DNA of 50,317 nt from positions 1-50,317 of the forward strand of contig JACMKX010000174.1 in the NCBI GenBank assembly GCA_014379905.1, given 5' to 3'. Shown here piece after piece: positions 27,174 to 37,100 of this stretch. Numbering within the stretch: the stretch's first letter is position 1; the number at the start of each line of letters is the position of its first letter. The notes beneath the pieces are model-generated. The model saw nothing but the letters and a program-made list of their open reading frames with translations. It ran no database searches and was not told the origin of the DNA. A program made the position numbers and the translations under genes. This DNA comes from Ferruginibacter sp. (lineage in GTDB: Bacteria > Bacteroidota > Bacteroidia > Chitinophagales > Chitinophagaceae).

Positions 27174-27815
27174 ATGCTCATTGCGTTTATGTTGATGAGT
27201 AATATCGTTTATGCACAAAATGCCATGCCCGGAAAAAACAGTATTTGCTGGTCACCCTTCAGGATCGCAGACCCCGTCAATCCCAGGATAGAACTTGGGT
27301 TTGAACGATCGCATAGCAAAAATTATGCACTCAATATCTCCGCCGGTTACATGACCCGATTTTTTAACATGAATGCTTTCAGTAATTATATAGGCGTGAG
27401 GGTTTCTGTTGAAGAAAAATATTTTGTTCCTTTTGGTCCCGAATTCAGCAACAGGAATTAGGTTTCTGCAGAAGCTGTTCTCCTTCATGCAAAATATTCC
27501 ACCATCGGCCAGTTTGCCACCGATACTTCTTTAATCACACCTGCGTATGATGATAGCTTTAGGGTGTCGAAACAAACCCTATCCTTCAACTTTAAATTTG
27601 GTTTACTCCTGGATGTGTCTGTTAAAAGATTTTTTGTTGATTTCATTGTAGGAATAGGATTAAAATATAAGATGGTAAAAAGAAATGGCCTCATTGATAC
27701 TGGCGCCTACGAGCTATCACCCAGGCATCTCAATGCGTTTTTTTCGGCTAATGAGGTAGGCAATTATTTCACTGGCAACTTTCCCGCCAATATCAGGGTC
27801 ATATATGATTTGTAA
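27174..27815 (+). pseudogene. Secreted/outer-membrane beta-rich protein interrupted by one in-frame TAG
   Basis: From ATG 27174 (or GTG 27150) a signal peptide (MLIAFMLMSNIVYAQ) leads into a beta-rich protein: GKNSICWSPFRIADPVNPRI, ELGFERSHSKNYALNISAGY. TAG occurs at 27459-27461 after FGPEFSNRN. The same frame continues VSAEAVLLHAKYSTIGQFAT, RVSKQTLSFNFKFGLLL, VDFIVGIGLKYKMV to a natural TAA at 27813-27815. Alternating strands and the final NIRVIYDL are typical of small outer-membrane barrels in this phylum. An aromatic residue at the stop position would be natural (Tyr or Trp to TAG by one base). The frame is otherwise intact, so decay is recent, or the stop is an error. Confidence 0.7.
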
Positions 27816-27852
27816 AATCGCATTTAGCCTACCACTCATCACTAAAGTAACA

Positions 27853-27882
27853 TTGTAATATAAAAATGTATGCTTATTTTTG
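27853..27882 (+). promoter_or_regulatory. Bacteroidota promoter (TTG-N19-TATTTTTG)
   Basis: The -33 TTG (27853-27855) is followed after 19 bases by TATTTTTG (27875-27882), a full match to the TTG/TANNTTTG pattern of primary sigma in this phylum. Transcription would start near 27889, ahead of the small protein and TonB receptor genes. TTGCAACAACGTAACAA just after it is an imperfect inverted repeat that could bind a regulator, but this is weak. Confidence 0.7.
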
Positions 27883-27901
27883 CAACAACGTAACAATTAC
27901 T

Positions 27902-28249
27902 TTGATCAGTCACAAAAACATACGGCCCGTTTTCGCATTATTCATGATGATGGTAATGGCATTCAGCATTACCCCCAAAAGAACGGTACATGAACTTTTT
28001 GGTTGCCACGATAAAACAATTGCCACCTACAAGCATAACAAACAAGGTGAACCCGATTTTAATAAAGACGGGTTTCATTGTGCCTGCGAGCAGCAGGAAT
28101 TTCAAACGCCTTTCATAAGTAGTATCGCCCCACCTTTTTCCGCACCTGATTTTAGTTTTAATAAACCAACAAACGTTGGTAATATCATTTCCTATCATTC
28201 TACATTAAGGCAACTTCAACCGCTACGCGGACCACCAGCCCTGGTATAA
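27902..28249 (+). CDS. Small membrane-anchored His/Cys-containing protein upstream of TonB receptor
   Basis: An ATG at 27866 is in frame but lies inside the promoter, so the start is probably TTG 27902 (MISHKNIRPVFALFMMMVMA), or ATG 27944. The product has one hydrophobic N-terminal segment and a mature part of about 80 residues. This part contains HELFGCHDKTIATYKH, DGFHCACEQQEFQTPF and the ending LRQLQPLRGPPA. The Cys and His residues could bind metal (inference). Small proteins of this kind commonly precede TonB receptors in related genomes, by my recollection. It is followed by the receptor gene after 128 bases on the same strand. Confidence 0.6.
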   Translation: MISHKNIRPVFALFMMMVMAFSITPKRTVHELFGCHDKTIATYKHNKQGEPDFNKDGFHCACEQQEFQTPFISSIAPPFSAPDFSFNKPTNVGNIISYHSTLRQLQPLRGPPALV

Positions 28250-28377
28250 TTATCTACAGGTGCCTGTCATAAAATGGCAGCCTTTCCCATTTGTATTTTA
28301 AGTGAGTATTGATGATGATTGTCATTAAAACTCCTGTTAATTGGCATGATTTATTTGCCGGCATCAATTATTAAACA

Positions 28378-30702
28378 ATGAAACAACTGATAACAGCTGT
28401 CCTGCTGTTGCTTGGCTTTGCCGGCTATACGCAGGATTGTTCACTGGTTTTAACAGGCCATGTGGAAGATATTGATACAAGAGAAAAACTTAGCGGTGCA
28501 ACTGTTTTAATTGTGGAACTCAACAAGGAAATTATTACGGATGCCCGGGGTGACTTTTCCTTTGCAGGATTGTGTTCCGGCAAATTCACTTTGCTGGTGA
28601 GCCATGTAGGCTGCGAAACAATTAAACAGCGCATCTCTTTGAACAAGAGCAGGCATGTTGATATTGATATGCCTCATATAAAAAACACCCTGGGTGAAAT
28701 AATGGTGAGTAGCATTAAAGGAACACAAAATACCGGCGATAAAAAAGAACTGAGTGCCCGGGAATTGGAGCAAAGCAAAGGACAAACCCTGGCAGAAGCA
28801 TTGAGCAGGCTTAATGGAGTTAGCATGCTACAAACGGGGTCCACTGTTTCCAAACCTGTTATACATGGTTTGCACAGCAATCGTATACTAACTATTAACA
28901 ACGGTGTGCGCCAGGAAGGGCAGCAATGGGGTAATGAACATGCACCGGAAATAGATCCGTTCATTGCAGGCAAACTGGAAGTGATAAAGGGTGTGGATGA
29001 ATTGAAATACGGTTCGGATGCTATTGGAGGTGCAATACTGGTAGAACCAAAAGCACTAATAAATGCTGCCGGTTACCATGCGGAATTTAACACAGGTTAT
29101 TTTACCAACAACAGGCAATGGATTGCATCCGGTATGTTTGAGCAACAATTGAAAAGTTTGCCTGCGCTAAGCTATCGCGTACAGGGAACTTATAAAAGAG
29201 GTGCTAACAGTGCCACGCCTAATTATCGCTTAAACAATACAGGCAGTGAAGAGAAAAATTTTTCATTAACAGCGGGCTGGAAAAAAAATCATTTTAATAC
29301 AGAACTTTTTTATAGCTTTTTTGATACAAGGCTGGGTATTTTTCAAGGTTCTCATATTGGCAATCTTACAGATTTGCAAGCGGCTATTGACAACGATAAA
29401 CCCAATCCTGTCTTTTTAGGGGAAGACACATATACTATTAACAGACCTTACCAGGCTGTACAGCATCATTTATTAAAATCTAAATCTGTTTTTCAAACTG
29501 GGAAAAATAAATTCAGCTTACTGGCATCCATGCAGCAAAACTACAGGAAAGAGTACGATATAATAAGAAATAGCGGCAATAACAGACCACAATTAGATCT
29601 CTCCATCATTACCCTTAGCCAGGAACTAAGCTGGGAGCGTACATCTACTAAAGGTTTGGTTCATTTAATAGCAGCCAATACCGTGCAGCAGGAAAACAGT
29701 TACTCGGGCAGGTATTTTATACCAGCGTACAAAGTGTACAATTTTGGCGGTTATTATATAGCGAAATGGAACAATAAAAAATGGGATTTGCAGGCCGGAG
29801 CACGCTATGATAATAAGGATTTGTCGACCAATCGCTTATTGGTTGATGGAACAATCCTGGATGAGTATAGCTTTAGTTTTTCCACCCTGGCAGCATCCGC
29901 CAATGCGGGATATAAAATTATAAATGGATGGAAAACAAATATGAATGTGACTATGGCCACCCGCTCACCGCAGGTAAATGAGCTATTGAGCAATGGCCTG
30001 CATCATGGTACCGCTACTTATGAAAAGGGAGACATTGATTTGATACCGGAGCGTTCTTTCAGTATTAACCTGGGAAATAGTATCAGCAACAATAACAAAA
30101 CCTTTGCTCTTGAGCTAAACCTGTTTACTAACTATATTAATGATTTCATTTACCAGCAACCAAAGCCTGAAAAACCTGTACTTAGCCTTGCCGGAGCGTT
30201 CCCATTACTGGTATATCAACAAAATGACGCGGTGCTGCGAGGGTTAGATTTTTCTTTCAAATGGATACCGCTAAAAAAATTGGAATGGCAGTTCAGTTAC
30301 AGTATGCTAAGGGCCAAAAACCTTGACAGCAGCGATTGGCTAATCCGTATGCCAGCTGACCGGTTCCGGAATATTGTTAGTTTCAATTTTAAAGATGGTA
30401 AAAAAATAACCGGCACTTATATTTCTGCAGAATACAATTATGTACTCAGGCAAACAAGAACACCTGATGAAAGCAGGGCAAAACAAGATTATAAAGAAGC
30501 CCCGGCTGCTTATGGGCTGGTGAATGCCGATGCTGGTACCACCGTTTTATTAAATCGATTGCCTGTGACTGTTAGTATTGGTGCGAGAAATCTCTTTAAT
30601 ACCGTGTACAGAGATTACCTTAATAATTTTCGATACTTCGCAGATGAAACAGGCATAAATTTTCAGTTCAGAATAAAAATTCTTATTAAACAACTTTTAT
30701 AA
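28378..30702 (+). CDS. TonB-dependent receptor
   Basis: The 774-aa outer membrane transporter starts with a signal peptide (MKQLITAVLLLLGFAGYTQ), then a CarboxypepD-regulatory-like domain (about 24-105; LTGHVEDIDTREKLSGATVL). The plug follows (about 115-235; LAEALSRLNGVSMLQTGS, HGLHSNRILTINNGVRQEGQ, PFIAGKLEVIKGVDELKYGS, DAIGGAILVEPKAL). A 22-strand-type barrel has the end motif YRDYLNNFRYFADETGINF. This plug resembles zinc/copper or siderophore receptor plugs more than SusC. The lipoprotein gene follows after 12 bases. Together with the upstream Cys/His-rich protein, a metal or metal-complex import role is plausible. The substrate is not proven. Confidence 0.92.
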   Translation: MKQLITAVLLLLGFAGYTQDCSLVLTGHVEDIDTREKLSGATVLIVELNKEIITDARGDFSFAGLCSGKFTLLVSHVGCETIKQRISLNKSRHVDIDMPHIKNTLGEIMVSSIKGTQNTGDKKELSARELEQSKGQTLAEALSRLNGVSMLQTGSTVSKPVIHGLHSNRILTINNGVRQEGQQWGNEHAPEIDPFIAGKLEVIKGVDELKYGSDAIGGAILVEPKALINAAGYHAEFNTGYFTNNRQWIASGMFEQQLKSLPALSYRVQGTYKRGANSATPNYRLNNTGSEEKNFSLTAGWKKNHFNTELFYSFFDTRLGIFQGSHIGNLTDLQAAIDNDKPNPVFLGEDTYTINRPYQAVQHHLLKSKSVFQTGKNKFSLLASMQQNYRKEYDIIRNSGNNRPQLDLSIITLSQELSWERTSTKGLVHLIAANTVQQENSYSGRYFIPAYKVYNFGGYYIAKWNNKKWDLQAGARYDNKDLSTNRLLVDGTILDEYSFSFSTLAASANAGYKIINGWKTNMNVTMATRSPQVNELLSNGLHHGTATYEKGDIDLIPERSFSINLGNSISNNNKTFALELNLFTNYINDFIYQQPKPEKPVLSLAGAFPLLVYQQNDAVLRGLDFSFKWIPLKKLEWQFSYSMLRAKNLDSSDWLIRMPADRFRNIVSFNFKDGKKITGTYISAEYNYVLRQTRTPDESRAKQDYKEAPAAYGLVNADAGTTVLLNRLPVTVSIGARNLFNTVYRDYLNNFRYFADETGINFQFRIKILIKQLL

Positions 30703-30714
30703 AAAATAAACATT

Positions 30715-31272
30715 ATGAAAAAGAGCATTCTAAAATTGAGTTTAACGTTAGTAGCTGCGGCAGTTTTTTTAGCATCCTGCAAAAAGGATGAAGGAGAAAC
30801 AAACGATGAAGAAATTATAACCACCTTTATTGTGAAATTAACTCCGCCAACAGGTCCGATAGTAGAATTTAAATATGATGATCCCGATGGTCCGGGTGGA
30901 AATGCGGCAACGACGCAGGAAATTGTAGTTGCGCCTAATACCACTTACCAGGTTTCATTTAGTTTACTAAACAAAACAATAACACCATCGGATATTACGC
31001 AGGAAATAATTGATGAAAAAAATGATCACCAGTTTTATATTACCAAAAGTGGCGGGGTAAACCTGACAATAAATAACCTAAGTACCGATTCCAATAATTT
31101 TCCATTTGGACAAACAAGTACCTGGATTACAGGTGCCTTATCTACCGGCAAAGTAGTAATCGTTTTAAAACATAAACCAGGGATAAAAGGCGCAAATGAT
31201 CCTGTAATACTGGGCGATACTGATATCGATACAGATGAAGCTTTTGGAGGTTTCTTAATAACGATTCAATAA
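30715..31272 (+). CDS. Lipoprotein partner of TonB receptor
   Basis: The 185-aa lipoprotein has signal peptide MKKSILKLSLTLVAAAVFLASCKK with lipobox LASC. The mature part is acidic and beta-rich (ITTFIVKLTPPTGPIVEFKY, DPDGPGGNAATTQEIVVAPN, TTYQVSFSLLNKTITP) and includes DEKNDHQFYI, then VVIVLKHKPGIKGANDP and an acidic end DTDIDTDEAFGG. The same layout is found in small lipoproteins next to TonB receptors in Flavobacteriia and Chitinophagales, by my recollection. Its close 12-base spacing to the receptor implies one operon and a role as a surface or periplasmic ligand-binding partner. Confidence 0.78.
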   Translation: MKKSILKLSLTLVAAAVFLASCKKDEGETNDEEIITTFIVKLTPPTGPIVEFKYDDPDGPGGNAATTQEIVVAPNTTYQVSFSLLNKTITPSDITQEIIDEKNDHQFYITKSGGVNLTINNLSTDSNNFPFGQTSTWITGALSTGKVVIVLKHKPGIKGANDPVILGDTDIDTDEAFGGFLITIQ

Positions 31273-31420
31273 TTTTTACGAAAAAATATTTCAATATCTG
31301 CTGAAAATACTTTTCTGAAAACAATTGTAAAATATCTGTATTTCTAAGAGGATGTATCAAAAGTAAAATGTAAGCGTTGAGAATCGCTTAACGAAATCTT
31401 TCTCCATCCCCTCACCGAAT

Positions 31421-31460
31421 AAAAAGAGGCTGTCCCGTGCTTTAGAGATGGCCTCTTTTT
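31421..31460. terminator. Bidirectional terminator with AGAGGC stem
   Basis: Perfect 10-bp arms AAAAAGAGGC (31421-31430) and GCCTCTTTTT (31451-31460) around a 20-base loop, giving T-runs on both strands. It lies between convergent genes. The left side AGAGGCTGTC is shared with the hairpin at 38437. Confidence 0.8.
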
Positions 31461-31592
31461 CCTGATATATTCACCAGCAGCAGCTATTCCGTATAGACAT
31501 TATAAATGATTCAACGGTTTCCCTGCAGGCTAAATACATGTATATTTAAAGGCAATTCTTTGGAATACTTATGAAACAAGTAGCTGTTTGAC

Positions 31593-31627
31593 CTGAGTGG
31601 ATCACCGCAAGACGGTGGCTCACTCAG
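31593..31627. repeat. Hairpin of the GAGTGAG-CACCG family, copy 1
   Basis: Outer arms CTGAGTG (31593-31599) and CACTCAG (31621-31627) and inner arms CACCG (31603-31607) and CGGTG (31613-31617) around a 5-base loop. It lies 27 bases past the stop of the minus-strand FUSC gene. A second copy at 44896-44927 has the same layout after another minus-strand stop. Confidence 0.65.
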
Positions 31628-31653
31628 CTCATCATGACCATCCGCGCTCTATA

Positions 31654-33936
31654 TTATACATTCAATATTTCAAAAGGGTTTTTCAAAAAGGAACGCTGCT
31701 GCTTTTCGTCCATCTCTTTATTATAATCACTGCTTATTTTCGTAACAGCAGCTGCATCGCTAAAAATATAATTAAACTGGTCTATTACAGATTTTGAATC
31801 TACCATCACTTTTTTAGTAGGGGTTTCCAGGTCGCCCAGGGCAACTTCTGCTTTTCTTTTTTCTACGAGGATGGAAAGGCCATCGTTTACTTTTCTTAAG
31901 TGACTATTATCTGGTTTTACAAGTTCTCCCTCCTCTTCATTCAACAATTTAATGCTGTTGTGAAAATGTAAACGGGTTTGTTGCGTTACAGGCAGCAGGT
32001 CTGCAGAACGAAAAAGGTTTTGTTTGGCCTGTAAAAAATAAGAAAGAGTTGCCAGGTGCGATGTGAGGTTATGAGTAAGCACCACAAATTTGTGAATGTT
32101 TTTTATGCCCTGCCGGAAACGCCTGGGTTCCGACAACATTCTTGTAAAGGCATCCGATAAGTTGGCAAGTGCCACCATCGTTTCCTTACGGGCAATTTTT
32201 ATCTGGTCAACATTAAACGGGCCGGCGCTGCAAAAACTACCCGCTACCAGTGAATAATATTTGTCGTTTGCCTCTATCATTTTTATCATGAGCGTACGGA
32301 TGGAACTGCTTTCCCAGGCTGGCACTAAAAACAAACTGGCAATAAAAGCAATGACAGAGCCAATAGCCGTATCCAGTAGCCGGTCGATCATCAGGTCTTT
32401 TAAATTATAGGGATACAATAAATGGAAAAAGATAAGCAGGTAGGGTGTCATCAGCAATACACTCATAAAATAATTGGTACGCATGAATGTATAACTACCC
32501 GCCATAAAAAATAACATCAGCCCCAGCAATACATTGTCATTTTTTATAACAAACAGTATCAGCATCCCAATGGCAATCCCTGCTGCAGTACCTATCAGCC
32601 GGTCGTAATTTCTTTGTTTGGAAAGGCTGTAGGCAGGTTTTAATATAACAACTATGGTAAGCAGTATCCAGTAACCCATGTCTACCTTGAAGAATAAAGA
32701 AACGATATAACCCGCCAGCAGGGCCAGGGCCATACGCAGGGCATGGCGGAAAATATTAGAATTAAAATTGAGGTTACTAAAAAATAAGGATGGTCTTAAA
32801 CTAATGCTTTCTGCAAAACGTTCATAGATCTTTACATTGGCATCATTTTTTTTCAACTCAACTTCATAGGTAGTATAGCGATGCAGGATGGTCAGTCGCT
32901 CATTCATGTCCTGCAGGTTACGCAATATCCTGCCCAAGCTCACAAATTCTTCTACTTTTTCATCCTTCATATGACTTAACCGAAGTTGCTCAAATCTTGC
33001 CCTTGCTTTTTCTATTAGCGTGGTAGTTGCAACCAGTGGTTGAGAATCTATCCCGCTTTTTATAGCAAGGCCAATTTCTTCCATCTCATCGGAAAGCGAT
33101 AAAATAATCCTGCGGTAATCTTCTAATATGCCGGTTTCATCAAATTGCCTGTGCATTACCCCGTAATCCTGGTAAGTGGTCATTACAGATTCAAATAACT
33201 CTGCAACATCAAGGTAAATCTTTATCAATACCCTGCCGGTATGCGTACTTTCTTTTACAATTCTGCGGGTATTAAATAAAAGATCGCTCAATAAGTTCTG
33301 GTGTGCTTCCGCACTTATCTGTTGCTGCATCAGGCTTTCGTGGATCTTATCATAATCAGGATTGGCAGCATATAAGGCACCCCGGGATCGTAAATAAACA
33401 GCCACATCCTGTATATAATCGCCCAACACCTGTTGAATAAACTTATAGGGGCGAAGCCTGTATAGCACAAGGCTGTACAACATAAACCAGGTGCCACCTG
33501 CCAATGTATAAATGGCATGAATCCATATATCTTTGCCATGCGGCGGCGATTGCAGGCTTAAAACGATCATCAGCAAAGCAGCAATACCAACCGCCGCACT
33601 TCTTATGCCGTATACTGCAAGCATGGAAAAAATAAAACCGGCGAGCGTAAGTAAAATGCCCAGTAAAATATTATTTGCCGCAACATAATGGGTCATCACA
33701 GATAATATGGCCACTAAGAAAGAAGTGGCCAGCATTCCGTTAATGCGGTGTTTTGCAGCACCAGGTGTGTCTGCCACACTTACACAAAGGGCGCCAAAAC
33801 TCATTATCAGGCCGGTAGGCAGCATATCAAAAGCATTCATTACCAGGGATGGCGCAATAATACCGGCGGTAATGCGTATTCCTTCGCTGGCATAACGCCC
33901 ATTTATAAAATTGATATACTTTTTAGTGTAGTGCAT
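31654..33936 (-). CDS. FUSC family inner-membrane protein (YccS/YhfK type)
   Basis: The 760-aa protein has two homologous membrane blocks of about five or six helices each: residues about 20-160 (GLIMSFGALCVSVADTPGAA, GFIFSMLAVYGI) and about 395-535 (GYIVSLFFKVDMGYWILLTI, VVILKPAYSLSKQRNYDRLI, GTAAGIAIGMLILFVI). They are separated and followed by helical cytosolic regions. The DTPGAAKHR and KPAYSLSKQRNYDRLIGT loops are the FUSC signature. Family members are thought to export aromatic acids or similar compounds, but function is poorly established. It is transcribed alone; a -7 element TACCTTTG lies just before its start. Confidence 0.9.
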   Translation of the reverse strand: MHYTKKYINFINGRYASEGIRITAGIIAPSLVMNAFDMLPTGLIMSFGALCVSVADTPGAAKHRINGMLATSFLVAILSVMTHYVAANNILLGILLTLAGFIFSMLAVYGIRSAAVGIAALLMIVLSLQSPPHGKDIWIHAIYTLAGGTWFMLYSLVLYRLRPYKFIQQVLGDYIQDVAVYLRSRGALYAANPDYDKIHESLMQQQISAEAHQNLLSDLLFNTRRIVKESTHTGRVLIKIYLDVAELFESVMTTYQDYGVMHRQFDETGILEDYRRIILSLSDEMEEIGLAIKSGIDSQPLVATTTLIEKARARFEQLRLSHMKDEKVEEFVSLGRILRNLQDMNERLTILHRYTTYEVELKKNDANVKIYERFAESISLRPSLFFSNLNFNSNIFRHALRMALALLAGYIVSLFFKVDMGYWILLTIVVILKPAYSLSKQRNYDRLIGTAAGIAIGMLILFVIKNDNVLLGLMLFFMAGSYTFMRTNYFMSVLLMTPYLLIFFHLLYPYNLKDLMIDRLLDTAIGSVIAFIASLFLVPAWESSSIRTLMIKMIEANDKYYSLVAGSFCSAGPFNVDQIKIARKETMVALANLSDAFTRMLSEPRRFRQGIKNIHKFVVLTHNLTSHLATLSYFLQAKQNLFRSADLLPVTQQTRLHFHNSIKLLNEEEGELVKPDNSHLRKVNDGLSILVEKRKAEVALGDLETPTKKVMVDSKSVIDQFNYIFSDAAAVTKISSDYNKEMDEKQQRSFLKNPFEILNV

Positions 33937-33949
33937 GCGTTTAAGGGTA

Positions 33950-33957
33950 CAAAGGTA
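33950..33957 (-). promoter_or_regulatory. -7 element TACCTTTG for the FUSC gene
   Basis: Exact TANNTTTG match on the minus strand, 13 bases upstream of the start codon, implying a very short leader. No TTG was found at ideal spacing. Confidence 0.4.
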
Positions 33958-34124
33958 GGTTGGAATGCAAAAAACTTTTGCCTAAAAGCAAAACATTCCG
34001 GCCAGGATGGCAGTTTTATCTGAAATCACTTTAAATTAGTGACTGGTAATCAGTGTAACCGGTTGCTGGTTTTAATAATTAATCAAACAACTAATCTCTA
34101 ATAGCTAATTACCTAACCAATCTT

Positions 34125-37100
34125 ATGACAACACCTATACTAAAAACTGTCTCTTTATTCACACTATGCCTTGCCCTGATTCTTTCACCTGTAGCTGCAC
34201 AAAATATTATCGGTCAAAAAAAAGTTATGCCGGCGTCGCTAAACCGTTTTGTAACAAAAGCCACCGTTTTTTCTCTTAACAAACAACTTACGCAAAACCT
34301 GCACAACAACCGGCAAGCCTCCATTGAACTCAGTTTTGAATTTGAAAATAAAACCTGGATTTTGGAACTCGAAGAAAATAACATTTTTGCCAAAGGTTTT
34401 TTTGTAAAAGATGGGAATGGGCACAGTGTGAATTATGATAAAACTCATTCCCTGCATTATAAAGGAAAAGTAAAAGGCGATCCATCTTCCGTAGCAGCTG
34501 TAAACATTTATACAGATGAGATCAGTGCGGTGATTGCTGATAAAACCGGTAACATTAACATAGGAGCATTGCTGGATAACACTGTTGATATGATTATTTT
34601 CAGGGAAGCTGACCTTGTTACAAAACCCGCTTTTAATTGCGACGCTGTAGCTATTCCGGGCAATAACAACCCCCTGCCCGATTTTAATATACCGGAATCG
34701 ATTACCGATGTTGTAAATGCAGAGCCCGTTGATATTTATTTTGAAGCTGATTACAGTTGCTATGCAGGCAGGGGTTCCAATCTTGCCAATACAATTAGCT
34801 GGGTAACAGACCTGGCCAACAATGTTTCGGTATTATATGAAAATGACAGCGTGAATGTAAAATTGGGTGCAGTAAAGGTATGGACCGTTAATGATCCTTA
34901 TGCAAGCAGTGTTAATACAAGCCAGGCACTGAGTGCTTTTTCTCTTGCGATGACGGGAGGGTTTCCCGGCGACCTTGCCCACTTATTATCCCTGCGTGGA
35001 TTGGGTGGTGGCCGGGCCTATCTTGATGCATTATGCTCCAACCCACAAATCCGGACGGGTGTAAGTGGTAACTTAAATACCAGCATTACCCCGCTTCCTA
35101 ACTATTCCTGGAATAGCATGGTTATAACACATGAACTGGGACATAATATCGCCTCCAATCATACACAATGGTGCGGATGGGTGGGTGGTGCCATTGATAA
35201 CTGCTGGCCAACAGAAGGCGGATGCCCGGCAGGGCCGGCTCCTGTTAACGGTGGTACTATTATGAGTTATTGTCACCAGAATGTAGGTATCAACCTATCC
35301 AATGGATTTGGCCCCCAGCCCGCTGCATTAATAAGAAGCCGGGTAAGAACCAGCACCTGTATTTTTCCAAAAATAAATTTCAGCCGCTTATCAGAAACCG
35401 TGCCCGAAGAATCGGCAGATATAGATAACAATTGTATAGATTATAGATTAATAAATGTGAAGATCGCTGCCAGCTATGCACCTGTTACTTCAACAGATAT
35501 ACAATTGCTTCCAACAGCCCTAAGTACGGGGTTGCAAATTGGCGCTGGTAAAGACGTAGAAATAATGTCGCCCTTAAATTTTACGCTGAACGATACCATT
35601 CCGGAAACAATTCAGTTGAAAGTATTTGATGATGCCATTATAGAAAGTACAGAAAACCTGCGACTCGATTTTACCATCGCGGCAAATGGTTCTAATGCAT
35701 TAAAAGGCACTTTGTATAATTTAAGTATTACCAATACAGACCATCGCCCTGATTCAACGATCAACCAGTTGGCGTATTACGAACCTTTTGATACCATGGG
35801 AAACTGGACGCAGGACATTATTCACGGCATCAATTCCCCCAACAGGTGGAAAGTGGGTAACAGCGGAGATCCACAGTTTCCCAACAGTGCTGTCTATATT
35901 TCCAGTAATGACAATACCGCGTCCTATGCAGGCAGCAGCCAGGATGATTCATCGGTAATAAGACTTATATCTCCTGCTATTAACACAACAGGGTTTATAA
36001 ATCTGAAATTAAATTATGCTTATAAATGCAGGGGTGAAGGAGTGGCAGGACAGGGAACCGGGTCTACAGCTGCAGATTTTGGACGCCTTTACTATTCTGC
36101 AAATAATGGTACCATATGGAGTCTTGTAAGGGATAATATTTTTAACAGGAATGAAAGACTTACAGATGAAGTTATCCTTCCAATTTCTGCCAATAATAAT
36201 CCCAATGTAAGGTTTGCATTTGAATGGATTAACAACAGCAGTGGGGTTAATAACCCTCCTATGATCATTGACAGCTTTATTATTGTTGGAACGGGTGCAG
36301 GCCCCATACAATCCGAAGCACATATTTCAAATAGTGATACTGCCTATGTAGGGCCCAATCAAACTGTACATTTTTATAACCGGGTTACAGGCAAAGCAAT
36401 GGCAAGCATCAAAAATTTATCTTCTTTTGATTTTGGCTGTATGCAGGTTGATCTTACAAGAACAGGCACCAACGCCGTTACCGCCTGGGGAATTTCCAAT
36501 GCAGAAAAAATAACGGACAAGGCTTTTAAAATTACAGCAACCAACAATAGTGCAACTGCTCCGTACGAATTGAGTTTGTATGCTACCAATGAAGAAATAA
36601 ACGGCTGGACTGCTTCATCAGGAAATGTATTAACTGAAATGAATATCATTAAAGCAGCAACTGATATTACACAAACGCCTCCTGCGACTTCCCCTATATA
36701 CAGCAACAGCAACAGCAATGCATTGTTTGCAGCCAATGGCGACAGGATCATCAAAGGAATATTCAGCGGGTTTTCGTGGTTTGCATTGGGTAAAACCGGT
36801 ATTGCCCTCGTCTGCCCGGGTACCAGCAAACAATTTACAGCCAACGGAACAGGAACATCCTACCAATGGCAGGTAAATACGGGCAGCGGATTTGTAAATA
36901 TTAACAATGGTTCAATATATAGTGGTGCCAAGTCTGCCCTGCTAACATTAACCAATGCGCCCACGAGCTGGTATGGTTATCAATACAGGTGCAGTATTAC
37001 AACAGTAAGTGGCACAGAGTATAGTTATGTAAACGAATTAAAATTTGCTGCCACCTGGAAAGGCTCCGGCAGCACCGCCTGGGAATTAGCTGCCAATTGG

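Larger units (their letters stand above)
31273..31653. other. Convergent intergenic region with three hairpins
   Basis: 381 bases between the lipoprotein gene (+) and the FUSC gene (-). It contains a TAAGCG/CGCTTA hairpin near 31371-31390, the terminator at 31421-31460, and the GAGTG...CACTC hairpin at 31593-31627. No coding sequence was found on either strand. Confidence 0.5.

Noticed and set aside
27883..27900. Zur-type operator upstream of the TonB receptor unit
   Set aside because: The near-palindrome TTGCAACAACGTAACAA matches at only about five of eight positions; too weak to call.
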